DNA of 64,000 nucleotides from Azolla caroliniana (GCA_043228905.1 JBHGNT010000005.1:23312001-23376000), one strand, 5' to 3'; numbered from the stretch's first letter, positions 21,540 to 31,546 are shown. Notes: generated from the sequence alone by a model not told the origin. Numbers and translations are program-made.

Positions 21540-21990
21540 TGTGACGGATCTCTGGGTTTAAAGACTTGATGTAGGCGATCCATCTTAGCATAGCAAGATC
21601 TGGGGTTGCACATCCCGAGACCATTCTGAGAATTGGGAGACAATCTGTCTCTATTATCACTTTTGACCCGATCAGGTAATCTTTGTCCGTCTTCACTACC
21701 GACACAATACCCCAAAGTTCCCGCTTGACTTGGGCATATCTTTGTTGCCGTTCGCTGAGAACCTTTGCTCTGAACCGGACGGCATATCGCGCATTATCTT
21801 CACCTTCTTGATTGATGACCCACCCGATTCCGGTTGGGCTCGTATCTACAGTCACGTAAATTGGTTTCCCTTCGGCATAGTCGGCCTTCCTTAGTGCCGG
21901 AGCTTCAAGAAGTAGTTTCTTTAATCTTCGCATCGCATTTGTGTGCTCGTCTCACCATTCGAACTTCATTCTTTTCTTTAGTAGTCCATA
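21358..21990 (-). pseudogene. A RNase H
   Basis: The 191-residue frame from 21933 has PIYVTVDTSPTGIGWVINQE (first Asp), YAQVKRELWGIVSVVKTD (Glu), VIIETDCLPILRMVSGC (Asp) and IRHIAGKKNAMADMLSRARF (last Asp). All four acidic positions are visible. A TAG (Trp expected in YHIW) separates it from RT upstream. Confidence 0.85.
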
Positions 21991-22023
21991 TAATGGTTCG
22001 GCGACATGAGCGTAGTGAGGAAT

Positions 22024-22833
22024 CTATATATGATAAAACGCGCACGCTCCAAGGAACCTTCGAACCTCCGTTTGGTTTTCGCATTCTTCTTTCATGTCTT
22101 GGATTGCGTTCACTTTGGATGGCGAGGGCTTCCGGTCATATGCTCCACACAAGTGACCTACCACCAAGATCTCCGGTTGCCTGAATGCGGATTTTTCTCC
22201 CGAAAATGTCAAATTCGCATCTTCGAGCCTTTGAAGCACCTTCTCGCAATCTTTCATATGATCCGCAACGAACTTTCTACAACCTTCCTTATCTTTCGAT
22301 TCATCTTTCTCCTCATCCGAACATCCTTTTATTGGAATATCATCCAAGAATGGCATCGTGATGTCCGGGATGCAATCCTTCAAGACTTTATTCATGGCGT
22401 TCACCATATGAGCCACCGAGTTTGTTGCGCCTTGGGGTAAGGTACACATCTGCACAAGCCCGATCAGAGTCCTCATGGTTGTAATGTCCCGACTGTCGAT
22501 CGCCAATTGGAATTGGTCATATCTGGAGTAGAGATCGCCAATGGAGTAGATGGACCGGCCCGCAAATGCTTCGGCAAATTCGTCCACGCTCGGACCGATT
22601 CCGGCATTTCGAATTGTCACCTTGTTGACGGGTTGAAGATCTTGGATGAATCGCAATGATCCATTCTTCTTCGGCACCGTGAACCACCTATTGGAATAAG
22701 GAGCATTCGACGGTTCTAGAATTCCCATACTCACCTTCTCCTTTAAGAGCTCGATCAGCTTCGGAAGGTGTGCTCTTGGAACCGGTATCAGTTTCAAATT
22801 CCAACGCACATGAGGCACCGTGAAGATCACCAT
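22024..22833 (-). pseudogene. A reverse transcriptase
   Basis: The 269-residue frame starts VIFTVPHVRWNLKLIPVPRA and includes SNRWFTVPKKNGSLRFIQDL, SIGDLYSRYDQFQLAIDSRD, CTLPQGATNSVAHMVNAMNK and MPFLDDIPIKGC (active site FLDD), then VRRFLGACAFYHI before a stop at 22024. It would copy the element RNA into DNA. The frame is continuous from the PR-RT linker except at the boundary near 22833-22870. Confidence 0.88.
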
Positions 22834-22869
22834 TGGCTCTATAACCTTTGGGTCGGCGCATCCGATTTC

Positions 22870-23059
22870 TCATGGGAAGAATGCGAAAGCCTTCCCATGT
22901 CTCTCAAGCATATCGCGAAAAATTCGCTCCTCTTCAGGGAGAAGGAAATCCTCCTTTCCAACTCGTAGCTTCCCCTTCGTCTCTTTGGTGAAGACATGAC
23001 CTATCTTCTTCGGATCTCTTAAGCTTGGATCGTTAGCTACTTCCTTCATCTTTTGCCAG
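22870..23059 (-). pseudogene. A protease-RT linker, downstream piece
   Basis: KMKEVANDPSLRDPKKIGHV and FLLPEEERIFRDMLERHGKA match the linker of E (49140-49556) and D. It is cut at 23060 by K; the upstream part lies at 28214-28588. Joining across K restores ...LPEDS-WQKMKE. Confidence 0.8.
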
Positions 23060-23064
23060 CTATC

Positions 23065-23674
23065 AATTGATGGAAATAATCGACACTTTCCAAACTTCAC
23101 CTCTCGGCCACAACCAAGGAAACACACGAATCGTTGTTGCAGAAAATGGGAAATGCAAAAGTAAGTAAGTGGACACGTGATTTAACGTGGAAAACCCTGT
23201 ACGGGAAAAACCACGGGAGTACAAGACTCCGAACCAAAACTATGCACAGAGAAATATACAATGGCGAGCTGCAAGGCGACGACCTTGAGCTCGCTGTCCT
23301 CGCCACAGGCGGCGGGATTACACAGAGGCGTCGACCTCTTCCTCTCTCACGCTCTATCTCTCTCACGGCTGCTCTCTCTTCACTCCTCTTGAGTGGAAAA
23401 ACAGAAAAATGAGTAGCAACTGAAAACTGTTTGCCCTAAGTCATATTTATACACATATGACTTAGGGCTATTTACAACTATAGCCTCAAGGGCCCTTGGC
23501 AAACATATTCACAGATATGTCCCCGCATCCGGGTCTCTCTCCGGGTACATTCGTCATCTGGCTCCGAAGCCGGGGTCTTCATCATCCGGCTCCGCAGCCG
23601 GGACCGTAACCGTAACCGTAATTGCCGTCATTCATCTCCGGACATCCCATCCGGAGGGACCGAAAATCCCAACA
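23065..23674 (-). repeat. K 3' LTR
   Basis: TGTTGGGATTTTCGG (minus start at 23674) to TCCATCAATT. It contains TATAAATA in a 36-bp palindrome (23433-23468), a GA-rich sense-strand tract (about 23333-23395), and CCGGCTCCG-type hairpins near 23560-23605. Confidence 0.95.
23433..23468 (-). promoter_or_regulatory. K TATA box within a perfect 14-bp inverted repeat
   Basis: GCCCTAAGTCATAT and ATATGACTTAGGGC flank an 8-base centre; the sense strand reads TATAAATA at the junction. The identical element is in the 5' LTR at 27967-28002. Degraded versions are in the J-family LTRs. Confidence 0.8.
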
Positions 23675-23687
23675 AACTCCCCCTTCA
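23675..23687 (-). other. K polypurine tract
   Basis: The minus strand reads AAGTGAAGGGGGAGTTTG just before the LTR start TGTTGGG. Confidence 0.8.
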
Positions 23688-24339
23688 CTTCGGCATGGGA
23701 TGTCTCTCCAATCCGATCCTCTTCCGGCATGCTTCCAGCTTGTCGGGTGTAAGTACCTTGGTCAGCATATCCGACCCGTTCTCGTCCGTGTGGATCTTCG
23801 TCAGCACGAACTCCTTGTCTTCTATACTTTCCCGGATCCAGTGGTATCTACGCTGGATGTGCTTCGTCCGGGAGTGATAGGCCGCATTCTTCGCAAGGTG
23901 GATGGCACTCTGACTGTCGCAGTAGAGTCGGTACTCCTCCTGCCGGATACCGAGCTCTCTAATGAAGTCCTTCATCCATATTATTTCCTTGCCGGCTTCA
24001 ACGGCTGCCATGTACTCCGCCTCCTTGGTTGACAACGCAACCGTCTTCTGCAGCCTCGACTGCCACGAAACAGCTCCCCCTGCATACGTCATCACATACC
24101 CTGATGTGGACCGGCTGGTATCTGCATCGGCCGACATATCCGAATCGGTAAAGCCGTCGAGTTCGGGCTTACCGGAGCCGAATCGGAGGCATACGTTTGC
24201 CGTGCCCTTCAGGTATCGGAGTATCCACTTGGCCGCGTTCCAGTGCTCTTTGCCGGGATTGCTCATGTACCGGCTCACCACTCCGACTGCATATCCTATG
24301 TCCGGTCTTGTACACACCATTGCGTACATCAAGCTTCCG
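23685..24339 (-). pseudogene. K reverse transcriptase end and RNase H
   Basis: The frame after the deletion reads MYAMVCTRPDIGYAVGVVSR, DGFTDSDMSADADTSRSTSG (RNase H first Asp), STKEAEYMAAVEAGKEIIWM, YCDSQSAIHLAKNAAYHSRT and SDMLTKVLTPDKLEACRKRI. It is fully open to its stop near the PPT. It is out of frame with the main polyprotein because of the deletion at about 24340. Confidence 0.88.
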
Positions 24340-27300
24340 GTCCCGGATGATGTGCATCCCTAGTATTTGCCTCGCCGGACCCAGGTCCTTCATTGAGAAG
24401 GTTCGGTGAAGAGCCTTCTTCAGCATCCGTATCTTGACCTGGTCTCGTCCGACGATCAACATGTCGTCCACGTACAGGAGGAGTATTAGAAAGTCTCCTC
24501 CTTCGAACTTCTTCACAAACACGCAGTGATCGGACTGCGTTTTGTGGTAGCCTTCGTCGGTCATGAAAGAGTCGAACTTCCGGTACCACTGCCGGGGAGC
24601 CTGCTTCAGTCCGTAAAGGCTCTTCTTCAACCGGCATACCAGGTGCTCCTTTCCTTTCTTCTCGAATCCTTCCGGTTGCTGCATGTAGATCTCTTCTTCG
24701 AGGTCACCGTGAAGGAATGCCGTCTTCACGTCCATCTGTTCTACCTCGAGGTCCATGCTTGCCGCTATGCTCAGCACCGTCCGGATGGAGGTCATCTTCA
24801 CTACCGGGGCAAATATCTCGTCGAAGTCGACGCCCTTCTTCTGCTGAAACCCCTTCACCACGATCCTGGCTTTGTATCTCGGGGGGTTTCCGGCATCTCC
24901 CGGTTTCAGCTTGAACACCCACTTGTTTCGAAGTGCCCGCTTTCCTTTCGGCAACTCCACAAGTTTATATGTGTGGTTCTCATGCAGGGAATCCATCTCC
25001 TCCTGCATGGCACTTAACCACCTGCGGCTATGAGTGTCAAGCTTTGCTTCTTCAAAACTCTCCGGCTCCCCCTCGTCGGTTAGCAGCACGTGCTCTGGTT
25101 CCGGAAATCTCCGGGGGGCCCTTCTCTCTCTTAGAGGATATCTCCGTTCCGGAACTTCGGTAACCGGCTCCTCCGTTTCCTCTTCATCCGAATCCATTTC
25201 GGGATCGGGGCCGGTTCCGGTATCAATTTCATCTTCCTCGGCTGGTTCTGTTTCTTCACCGTCTTCGGCCGGATCCTCGAGTGCTAACCGGTCCCTTGCC
25301 GGTCGGGACTGCTCTTCGTAGAGTTTATCCTCACCGGTCGACTTGGAGCTCTTCATCTTCTTCTCCGACTCCCAGTCGGCGAGTGTCTTGTCCTCCATGA
25401 AGATGATATCTCGACTCCTGAATATCTTCTTGTCGACCGGGTCCCATACTCGGTAGCCGAACTCGTCGTCGCCGTAACCGAGGAATATGCATGGCCGGGT
25501 CTTTGGTTCTAGCTTTCCTCTCCGGTCCTTTGCCACATGCACATATGCGAGACACCCGAACACCTTCAGATGCCGGTAGGATACTTCCCTACCGGTCCAC
25601 ACTCTCTGCGGCGTGTCTCCGTCCAAAGGTACTGAGGGTGATCTGTTTATCACGTATGTCGCCGTCGACATTGCCTCAGCCCAAAACCCCTTGGGTAATT
25701 TCGCATGCGCCAGCATACTCCGGACCCTCTCCATTATGGTCCGGTTCATCCTCTCGGCCAGCTTGTTCAGTTCCGGCGTCTTCGGCACAGTAAACTCGAG
25801 CCGGATTCTCTTCGAGCGACAGTACTCCGCGAACTGCCCCCGGTATTCCCCTCTGTTATCCGCTCGTATCGCTTTCAGCTTCTTGCCGGATTCCCTTTCC
25901 ACTCTCGCGTGGAGTTCTTTGAAGACGCACAACACTTGGTCCTTTGTCTTCAACGGTGCCGTCCACAGCTTCCGGCTGTGATCATCAATGAATGTTACGA
26001 AGTACTGGGCTCCGCCATGTGACTTCGTTTCTACCTGACACACATCAGTGTGCACCAACTCCAATGGTGCGCTACGTCTCGTCGGTGGCCTTGAGTGGAA
26101 GGAGGTTCGGTTCTGCTTACCGGCCAGGCAATCAGTGCACTTCTCCAGGTGCACACGCTTCACAGGAATAAGGTTGTCTTCTGCAAGCCTCTTCATCCCC
26201 TTCTCACTCATGTGGCACAGTCTCTTGTGCCACAGCTCACCGGCAGTGTCGGCTGCCACGTTCAACTCTTCCGGACACAACCAGGCATTCATAAGGTACA
26301 GTGTGTTGACTTTCCGGGCCCGAGCCACTATCAGGCTCCCCTTGCTGAACTTCATTACGCCGTTCCGGATGCTACCTGTGTAGCCTTCATCGTCTAGCCT
26401 CCCGGCCGAAATCAGGTTCAATCGAACCTCCGGAACGTGTCGGACATCCTTCAGCAGCATTTTGCATCCGATCGAGGTTGTCAACCACACGTCTCCTATG
26501 CTGGCAATCCGGCACGTACCTTCGTTTCCCATCCGAACACAGCCATGCTCACCGACTGTGTAGGATGAGAAGTATCTTCTCTCCGGGGTCAGGTGGAACG
26601 ATGCTCCGGAATCGACCACCCAGGTCGTCTCATCGCCGGCAATGTTTAGTTCACCTTCTTCGGTGATGAGCATGATTTCTTCCTCACTTGCCGCGAGTGC
26701 CGTCATTCCTTTCCGGTCCTGCCCTCGCCGATCCGGACCTCTCCGGCCCGTGGCTCCTCGGTATGCACGGTTTCTCTCCGGTGACTTCTTCGAATCGGTG
26801 TCGTCGGCTCCGTTGTCCTTTCGGTAATGCCGACAATTCTTCCGGAAGTGCCCCGGCTTCCCACAGTGGAAGCATGTGGGTCTTCCTCTTGACTGCGACC
26901 GGGTCCCCGACTTCTCCCGTCTTTGCGGACTCCGGTTCCATTGTCTTCCCCGTTCCGATTCGGTAAGCAGCGCCTTCGAGTCGGAGGCCGGTTCTTTATC
27001 TCTCCGACGCGCTTCTTCGTTCAAAATACTTGTCTTTACCGTTTGTAGGGACAAGTTATCTTCCGTGCAGGAGGTGCTGAGAGTCACCACCAAGTTCTCC
27101 CAGCTTTCCGGCAATGTACACATCAGAATGATGGCTTGCATTGCATCCTCCAGCGGGAACTTGATCGCCGCAAGCTGGTTCACGAATCCCATGAACGTGC
27201 TTACGTGTTCCACCATACTCTCGTCGTCCCGGTACTTGAGGTTCACTATCTTCCTCATCAGGGAGGTCCGGTTCAACGCATTCTTCCTCTCGTAGAGGCC

Positions 27301-27570
27301 CGACAGCTTCCGCCACATCTCATATGCGTTGATGTCGTTCGCCACATGTTGTAGAACGCTCACGTCGACGTATTGCCGAATGGTTGCAACGGCTTTCCGG
27401 TTCAGAAGCCTCCATTCTGACTCAAGTACCCCCTTCGGTATTTCCGACCTATCAATCGGTTCGTACAGGTCCCGAACAATCAGAAGATCCTCCATCTTGA
27501 TCTTCCAGTCGGCGTAATTCTGCGCATTCAGCACCATCATCCCCGGCTGCCCGCTGCCGCCGCCTTCCAT
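24169..27570 (-). CDS. K gag-pol polyprotein (gag, PR, IN, RT), frameshifted near its end
   Basis: I take the start at ATG 27570 (MEGGGSGQPGMM), 16 bases after the PBS; the ATG at 27627 lies in the LTR. Domains: gag (QNYADWKIKMEDLLIVRDLY, LMCTLPESWENLVVTLS), zinc knuckle CFHCGKPGHFRKNC, protease WVVDSGASFHLTPERRYF, pre-integrase LWHKRLCHMSEKGMKRLAED with CTDCLAG, integrase (VHTDV, IRADNRGEY, Glu in TPELNKLAERMN), RT with [20 protein letters not shown] and LLYVDDMLIVGRD. After GMHIIRDR the frame enters about 60 unrelated codons because roughly 65-70 codons present in J are deleted. Everything up to late RT is intact, so gag, PR and IN could be made if transcribed. Confidence 0.92.
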   Translation of the reverse strand: MEGGGSGQPGMMVLNAQNYADWKIKMEDLLIVRDLYEPIDRSEIPKGVLESEWRLLNRKAVATIRQYVDVSVLQHVANDINAYEMWRKLSGLYERKNALNRTSLMRKIVNLKYRDDESMVEHVSTFMGFVNQLAAIKFPLEDAMQAIILMCTLPESWENLVVTLSTSCTEDNLSLQTVKTSILNEEARRRDKEPASDSKALLTESERGRQWNRSPQRREKSGTRSQSRGRPTCFHCGKPGHFRKNCRHYRKDNGADDTDSKKSPERNRAYRGATGRRGPDRRGQDRKGMTALAASEEEIMLITEEGELNIAGDETTWVVDSGASFHLTPERRYFSSYTVGEHGCVRMGNEGTCRIASIGDVWLTTSIGCKMLLKDVRHVPEVRLNLISAGRLDDEGYTGSIRNGVMKFSKGSLIVARARKVNTLYLMNAWLCPEELNVAADTAGELWHKRLCHMSEKGMKRLAEDNLIPVKRVHLEKCTDCLAGKQNRTSFHSRPPTRRSAPLELVHTDVCQVETKSHGGAQYFVTFIDDHSRKLWTAPLKTKDQVLCVFKELHARVERESGKKLKAIRADNRGEYRGQFAEYCRSKRIRLEFTVPKTPELNKLAERMNRTIMERVRSMLAHAKLPKGFWAEAMSTATYVINRSPSVPLDGDTPQRVWTGREVSYRHLKVFGCLAYVHVAKDRRGKLEPKTRPCIFLGYGDDEFGYRVWDPVDKKIFRSRDIIFMEDKTLADWESEKKMKSSKSTGEDKLYEEQSRPARDRLALEDPAEDGEETEPAEEDEIDTGTGPDPEMDSDEEETEEPVTEVPERRYPLRERRAPRRFPEPEHVLLTDEGEPESFEEAKLDTHSRRWLSAMQEEMDSLHENHTYKLVELPKGKRALRNKWVFKLKPGDAGNPPRYKARIVVKGFQQKKGVDFDEIFAPVVKMTSIRTVLSIAASMDLEVEQMDVKTAFLHGDLEEEIYMQQPEGFEKKGKEHLVCRLKKSLYGLKQAPRQWYRKFDSFMTDEGYHKTQSDHCVFVKKFEGGDFLILLLYVDDMLIVGRDQVKIRMLKKALHRTFSMKDLGPARQILGMHIIRDRKLDVRNGVYKTGHRICSRSGEPVHEQSRQRALERGQVDTPIPEGHGKRMPPIRLR

Positions 27571-27586
27571 TTTCTGCAGCAGCCTC

Positions 27587-27598
27587 GCTCTGATACCA
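27587..27598 (-). other. K primer-binding site
   Basis: The minus strand reads TGGTATCAGAGC, complementary to the 3' end of initiator-Met tRNA, directly after the LTR. Confidence 0.9.
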
Positions 27599-28208
27599 AA
27601 TTGATGGAAATAATCGACACTTTCCAAACTTCACCTCTCGGCCACAACCAAGGAAACACACGAATCGTTGTTGCAGAAAATGGGAAATGCAAAAGTAAGT
27701 AAGTGGACACGTGATTTAACGTGGAAAACCCTGTACGGGAAAAACCACGGGAGTACAAGACTCCGAACCAAAACTATGCACAGAGAAATATACAATGGCG
27801 AGCTGCAAGGCGACGACCTTGAGCTCGCTGTCCTCGCCACAGGCGGCGGGATTACACAGAGGCGTCGACCTCTTCCTCTCTCACGCTCTATCTCTCTCAC
27901 GGCTGCTCTCTCTTCACTCCTCTTGAGTGGAAAAACAGAAAAATGAGTAGCAACTGAAAACTGTTTGCCCTAAGTCATATTTATACACATATGACTTAGG
28001 GCTATTTACAACTATAGCCTCAAGGGCCCTTGGCAAACATATTCACAGATATGTCCCCGCATCCGGGTCTCTCTCCGGGTACATTCGTCATCTGGCTCCG
28101 AAGCCGGGGTCTTCATCATCCGGCTCCGCAGCCGGGACCGTAACCGTAACCGTAATTGCCGTCATTCATCTCCGGACATCCCATCCGGAGGGACCGAAAA
28201 TCCCAACA
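27599..28208 (-). repeat. K 5' LTR
   Basis: Same length and, as far as I can compare by eye, same sequence as the 3' LTR. It is followed on the minus strand by the PBS. It is preceded by the TSD. Confidence 0.95.
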
Positions 28209-28213
28209 CTATC

Positions 28214-28588
28214 TTCCGGTAGCGTAACCACAACTGGCTTGATCTTCTTATCCACCATTTTATATTTCGTGTTGATGTCAGCTTCCTTCATCGAGATGCC
28301 ACGACGGTATTCATCGATGATAGCGTACATGTTGACGGAGTTAACCGAAATCACGCGTTGGTTGTGAAGATAGCTCAAGTCCACGACGTCCTCGATTTCA
28401 CCGATGGTGTCGTTAAATGAGGCTTCTTCCATAATATGAGTCACGAACTCTCCTTCTTCTATTATGTTTTCTTCTTTTAGCATCTTCTCGAATTCTTGTA
28501 TCCGGTGCTTGTGCTTCTTGTCGGGTAGTACTAGTTTACATGCGCCACTAGGTGTGACACATGTTGCTTCTACTCGCAATCCACGCAC
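28214..28588 (-). pseudogene. A protease-RT linker, upstream piece
   Basis: The frame from 28588 contains KHRIQEFEKMLKEENIIEEG, VISVNSVNMYAIIDEYRRGI and KYKMVDKKIKPVVVTLPEDS, matching the linker of D (about 44290-44558) and E (49140-49556). It ends at the K insertion. Confidence 0.75.
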
Positions 28589-28707
28589 TCTTCTTTCTTG
28601 TGGGGTCTTGTGATTGCTCGGACTATTTGTGCCCCATGCTTCAATAGTCCGCTCTAAAAATCCAAGGATTCGCCTCCGAGACTATCTCGATTCCTTTCAT
28701 GATTGGC

Positions 28708-29082
28708 TCACACCATTAGGAATTGGACCGATCTTTGGTTGTCAAGACTCTTTATTCGTGCGAAGGCTGCTCCATTATCGAACACTTTGGTCTCCATCCG
28801 AGATGATGTGATATAAGGTTGCCCTAGGATGACAGGATGCGACGCCGATTCTTTTACGAAGAAGTGTTGTTCCATCTCCACATCCCCGATCGTGACTTCG
28901 ATATTGGGACAAGCTCCGTACAAGTCCTCCGTAGACTTTGTTGCCGCGCGAATCTTCCATCCGTGGTTTGTATTGATTGGCCATCTTCCTTTTTTGTAGA
29001 AGTCGGTTGACATGAGGTTGATCTCCGAGCCGTGGTCGATCAAGGCTACCACAGTCTCTTTCTTCTCCCCAATCTTCCCTTT
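28708..29082 (-). pseudogene. A protease
   Basis: KKETVVALIDHGSEINLMST is the active-site region, with His where retropepsins usually have Thr or Ser (DHG for DTG/DSG). It is followed by GKGRWPINTNHGWKIRAATK-like and ASHPVILGQPYITSSRMETK blocks. Its N-terminus is cut at 29083, where it is fused to the truncated 5' LTR, so the ATG at 29110 belongs to LTR sequence. Confidence 0.82.
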
Positions 29083-29283
29083 CACAAACTTTATACCCTC
29101 ATATCTTGACATTTAGTTGTCTATTTCTCGTGTAATAAAGTGCATTCGAAACCTCCATCATTTTGTACTTAGATATTAAATTTATTTAAAATGTTATCTT
29201 CACAATTATTGTATTATGTGATTCATACTCGATTTTGTACATTTTATGAGATTTTCACACTATTGCCGAAAATCTTCACGACA
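29083..29283 (-). repeat. A 5' LTR, first ~200 bp only
   Basis: It matches 19790-19989 with few differences, from the terminus TGTCGTGAAGATTTTCGG to GAGGGTATAAAGTTTGTG. The other ~800 bp of the LTR are deleted together with the PBS and gag. Confidence 0.88.
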
Positions 29284-29573
29284 GCGTACCTATTCCTGAT
29301 GGTGACCTTATTCAAGCCACGGTAATCTATGACGAGACGAAGTGATCCATCCTTTTTCTTGACGAAGAAAATGGGTGCGCCGACTGGAGATTTCGAATGT
29401 TGAATGAAACCATTTGCCAAATTCTCCTCTATATAGGCTCGAATGACTTCTAGTTCGATTGGTGACAAATTGTAGATCGGTCCCAATGCTAGCTCTTTTC
29501 CCGGTTGTAAATCGATGGGGCAATCATACGGTCGATGGTGAGGAAGCGTATTGAATTGTACTTTATCGAACAC
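29244..29573 (-). pseudogene. G1 reverse transcriptase, N-terminal piece
   Basis: [60 protein letters not shown] and [14 protein letters not shown] are the start of gypsy RT. True G1 sequence ends at 29284; the last residues of the open frame are LTR of A. It continues at 18974. Confidence 0.88.
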
Positions 29574-29740
29574 ATCGGCATAATGACAATACTTCTCTAG
29601 AAGTTGAACGGTGGACTCCTCTTTAGTGGTGTTGGAGGGTTTTACTGATACTGCAAGAGAAACATTTCTTCCTTGCGTCCTTGCTCATGCTACTGATGTA
29701 GCGAAATGGTTGCAATCTTATGAGTAGATCCTCGGGTTTG

Positions 29741-30160
29741 TCAATACCAGATTTCTCTTGTTCTCCAATCTATGTCTAGGTTATGTAATTCGAACCATGG
29801 TAATCCCAAAACAATGGGATGTTCTGGGATACTAATTATATTAAAGGATACTACACACGCTAAATTATCTAGGACAATATTAACAGGCTCTGAGACTTCT
29901 ATGATATTTCCGGAAGCAATGGGACGACCATCAATGACTACTACAGAGGCTGGACATGGGAGTTTTCTTAGGGATATCTGATGAGCTTGGGCAAAATTCC
30001 TATCCATGAAGCAAGAATTAGCTCCAGAATCTAGGAGTGTTGAGATATGTACTGGAGAGATACTTTTAGTACTAATTGTTACTTGGGCTAAAAACACATT
30101 GCTAACTTTCTTAGAGGGAATGGAACCACTAATAGGTTGCACAGATCTAGGGTTGTCCAA
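29741..30160 (-). pseudogene. G1 protease
   Basis: The 139-residue frame contains ISPVHISTLLDSGANSCFMD with the DSG catalytic motif and, near the end, ISIPEHPIVLGLPWFELHN, the ILG-type second retropepsin landmark. It would mature the gag-pol polyprotein. Frameshifts separate it from gag and RT. Confidence 0.85.
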
Positions 30161-30186
30161 CCAAACGGCTCCTATTTTGGTTGGAC

Positions 30187-31310
30187 TTAGTCGTTTAACT
30201 CTTCTTCCGATAGATTTGGGCTATTAGTACTATTAGGACTATCAGATATTCCTACTGAAATAGACTCGGGTTTAGTACAATTAGAACTAGCAGCTATTTG
30301 GTTCACCTGTCTTCTTGGCCTACGGGGATAGTTCACTGCAATATGCCCTGGTCCACTGCAATAAAGACATAGTCGATTTGCTCGGTGTCGCTGCTTTTCT
30401 TCTTCCGATAATGGTCCGTGACGACGTGTAGTATCAATTTCCATCGGAGTTGGAGTATTCACTGGAGACGCATTATATGAATCCCTTGGAAAAGATTTTG
30501 CTACCACTGAGGCGTAGGTGGGCTCTGATCTTGCCCTTGGCATCTGGAACTGATGTTTCGAACGTTGTTCGAAAAGAAGGTTGTCGCATCTCACCGCGTG
30601 ACTGATTGCTTCTGTCAATGACTTTGGTTCTTCGGGGAAGGTCAAGAGTAGATCCTTGACATCGTTATGTAGACCATAACGAAATTGCTCCATAAGTGCT
30701 TGGTCATTCCAAGGGATATCGGAGGTGAGTAGGTAGAAATCTGCAGCGTATGCGGAGGCTGGACGATCACCTTTATGTAATCGTCGGGTTTTGTTGATTG
30801 TTGTCCTTATGCTGTCAGTATCTACAAAACAGGCTTTAAACTCACTTAAAAACTCTTCAAAATTGTTTAGTAAAGGAGATTCCTTTTCTAACAACGGAGC
30901 GAACCATGCCAAAGCTGAGCCACTTAACAACGTGCCTACTAAACCCACTCGTGATGCATTCGTGAGATATCGAGAAGGATGCATTTGAATGACTAATTGT
31001 ACTTGATTAAGGAATCCTCTAAACTATGATCGCGTTCCATCGAATTTCATGGGAAGGCCGATCTTGAGTTCTTTATGAACCCCTTGCGTACTAGGTCCTT
31101 GTTGTTGCATCGCGACTATGGTTGCTTCGAGTTGTTGCACGCGTAACGCTAGTTCCCCATGTTGTTATTGCGTTTGTAGCTTCTCTAAGGAGATTTGTTG
31201 AAGCTCCCCCAACAGTCGTTGATTTTCTTGTTCCAATGCGAGAAACTTCTCTTTCAAGCATTGCAACTCCGAAAAAATGGATTGATATTCTTGAGCGCTA
31301 ATAGTGGCTA
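30187..31310 (-). pseudogene. G1 gag
   Basis: The N-terminal part (31310 to about 31000) is a probable coiled coil (EYQSIFSELQCLKEKFLALE...) broken by TAA and TAG; its expected start codon reads ATA. The open part from 30984 has the gag fold region RVGLVGTLLSGSALAWFAPL, EEFLSEFKACFVDTDSIRTT, RQ-type LTSDIPWNDQALMEQFRYGL and DLLLTFPEEPKSLTEAISHA. A zinc knuckle CLYCSGPGHIAVNY has its last Cys changed to Tyr. The same gag is seen in G3 at the right edge. Confidence 0.85.
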
Positions 31311-31536
31311 TAGTATGAGAGAAAAGCGGAATAAGAGATTAGTATGAAGGGAGGGAGAAGTAAGAAGATAAAGGAAGAGAAGGAAGGAGACCAAAAATTG
31401 GTTCAAATTGTCACGAACAGTACTAAGACAAAGAAGTACTGTTAGGAACAGTACTAAGATAGAGAAGTAATTAGTACTAAAAGATGAGGATTATTACTAA
31501 GGGAGGTGTAGAACTCTCGAGAGAAGGAAAGAGTGA

Positions 31537-31546
31537 GTGAGTGAGT

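Larger units (their letters stand above)
23065..28208 (-). mobile_element. Ty1/copia element K, nearly intact, inserted in A
   Basis: It is bounded by 610-bp LTRs (23065-23674 and 27599-28208) that appear identical, and by the TSD CTATC (23060-23064 and 28209-28213). PBS, PPT and a 1133-codon gag-pol frame are present. Identical LTRs mark it as the youngest datable insertion here, which fits its position: it sits in A, which sits in G1. One deletion near 24340 breaks the frame before the end of RT. Confidence 0.95.
18975..29283 (-). mobile_element. Ty3/gypsy element A (gag-less), inserted in G1 RT
   Basis: It is bounded by TSD GCGT (18971-18974 and 29284-29287). The LTR termini are inverted repeats (TGTCGTGAAGAT / ATCTTCACGACA). 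The 3' LTR is complete (18975-19989) but only about 200 bp of the 5' LTR remain (29083-29283), fused directly to protease code. The rest of the 5' LTR, PBS and all of gag are missing. Order on the minus strand: protease, linker, [copia K], linker, RT, RNase H, integrase, C-terminus. It is the same lineage as B, D and E. Confidence 0.9.

Noticed and set aside
23134-23412. A 92-codon frame present twice (also 27668-27946)
   Set aside because: It is in the two identical K LTRs; the duplication reflects the LTRs, not a gene.
24510-26970. Many plus-strand frames of 60-160 codons across K
   Set aside because: They are opposite-strand shadows of the K polyprotein in GC-rich DNA.
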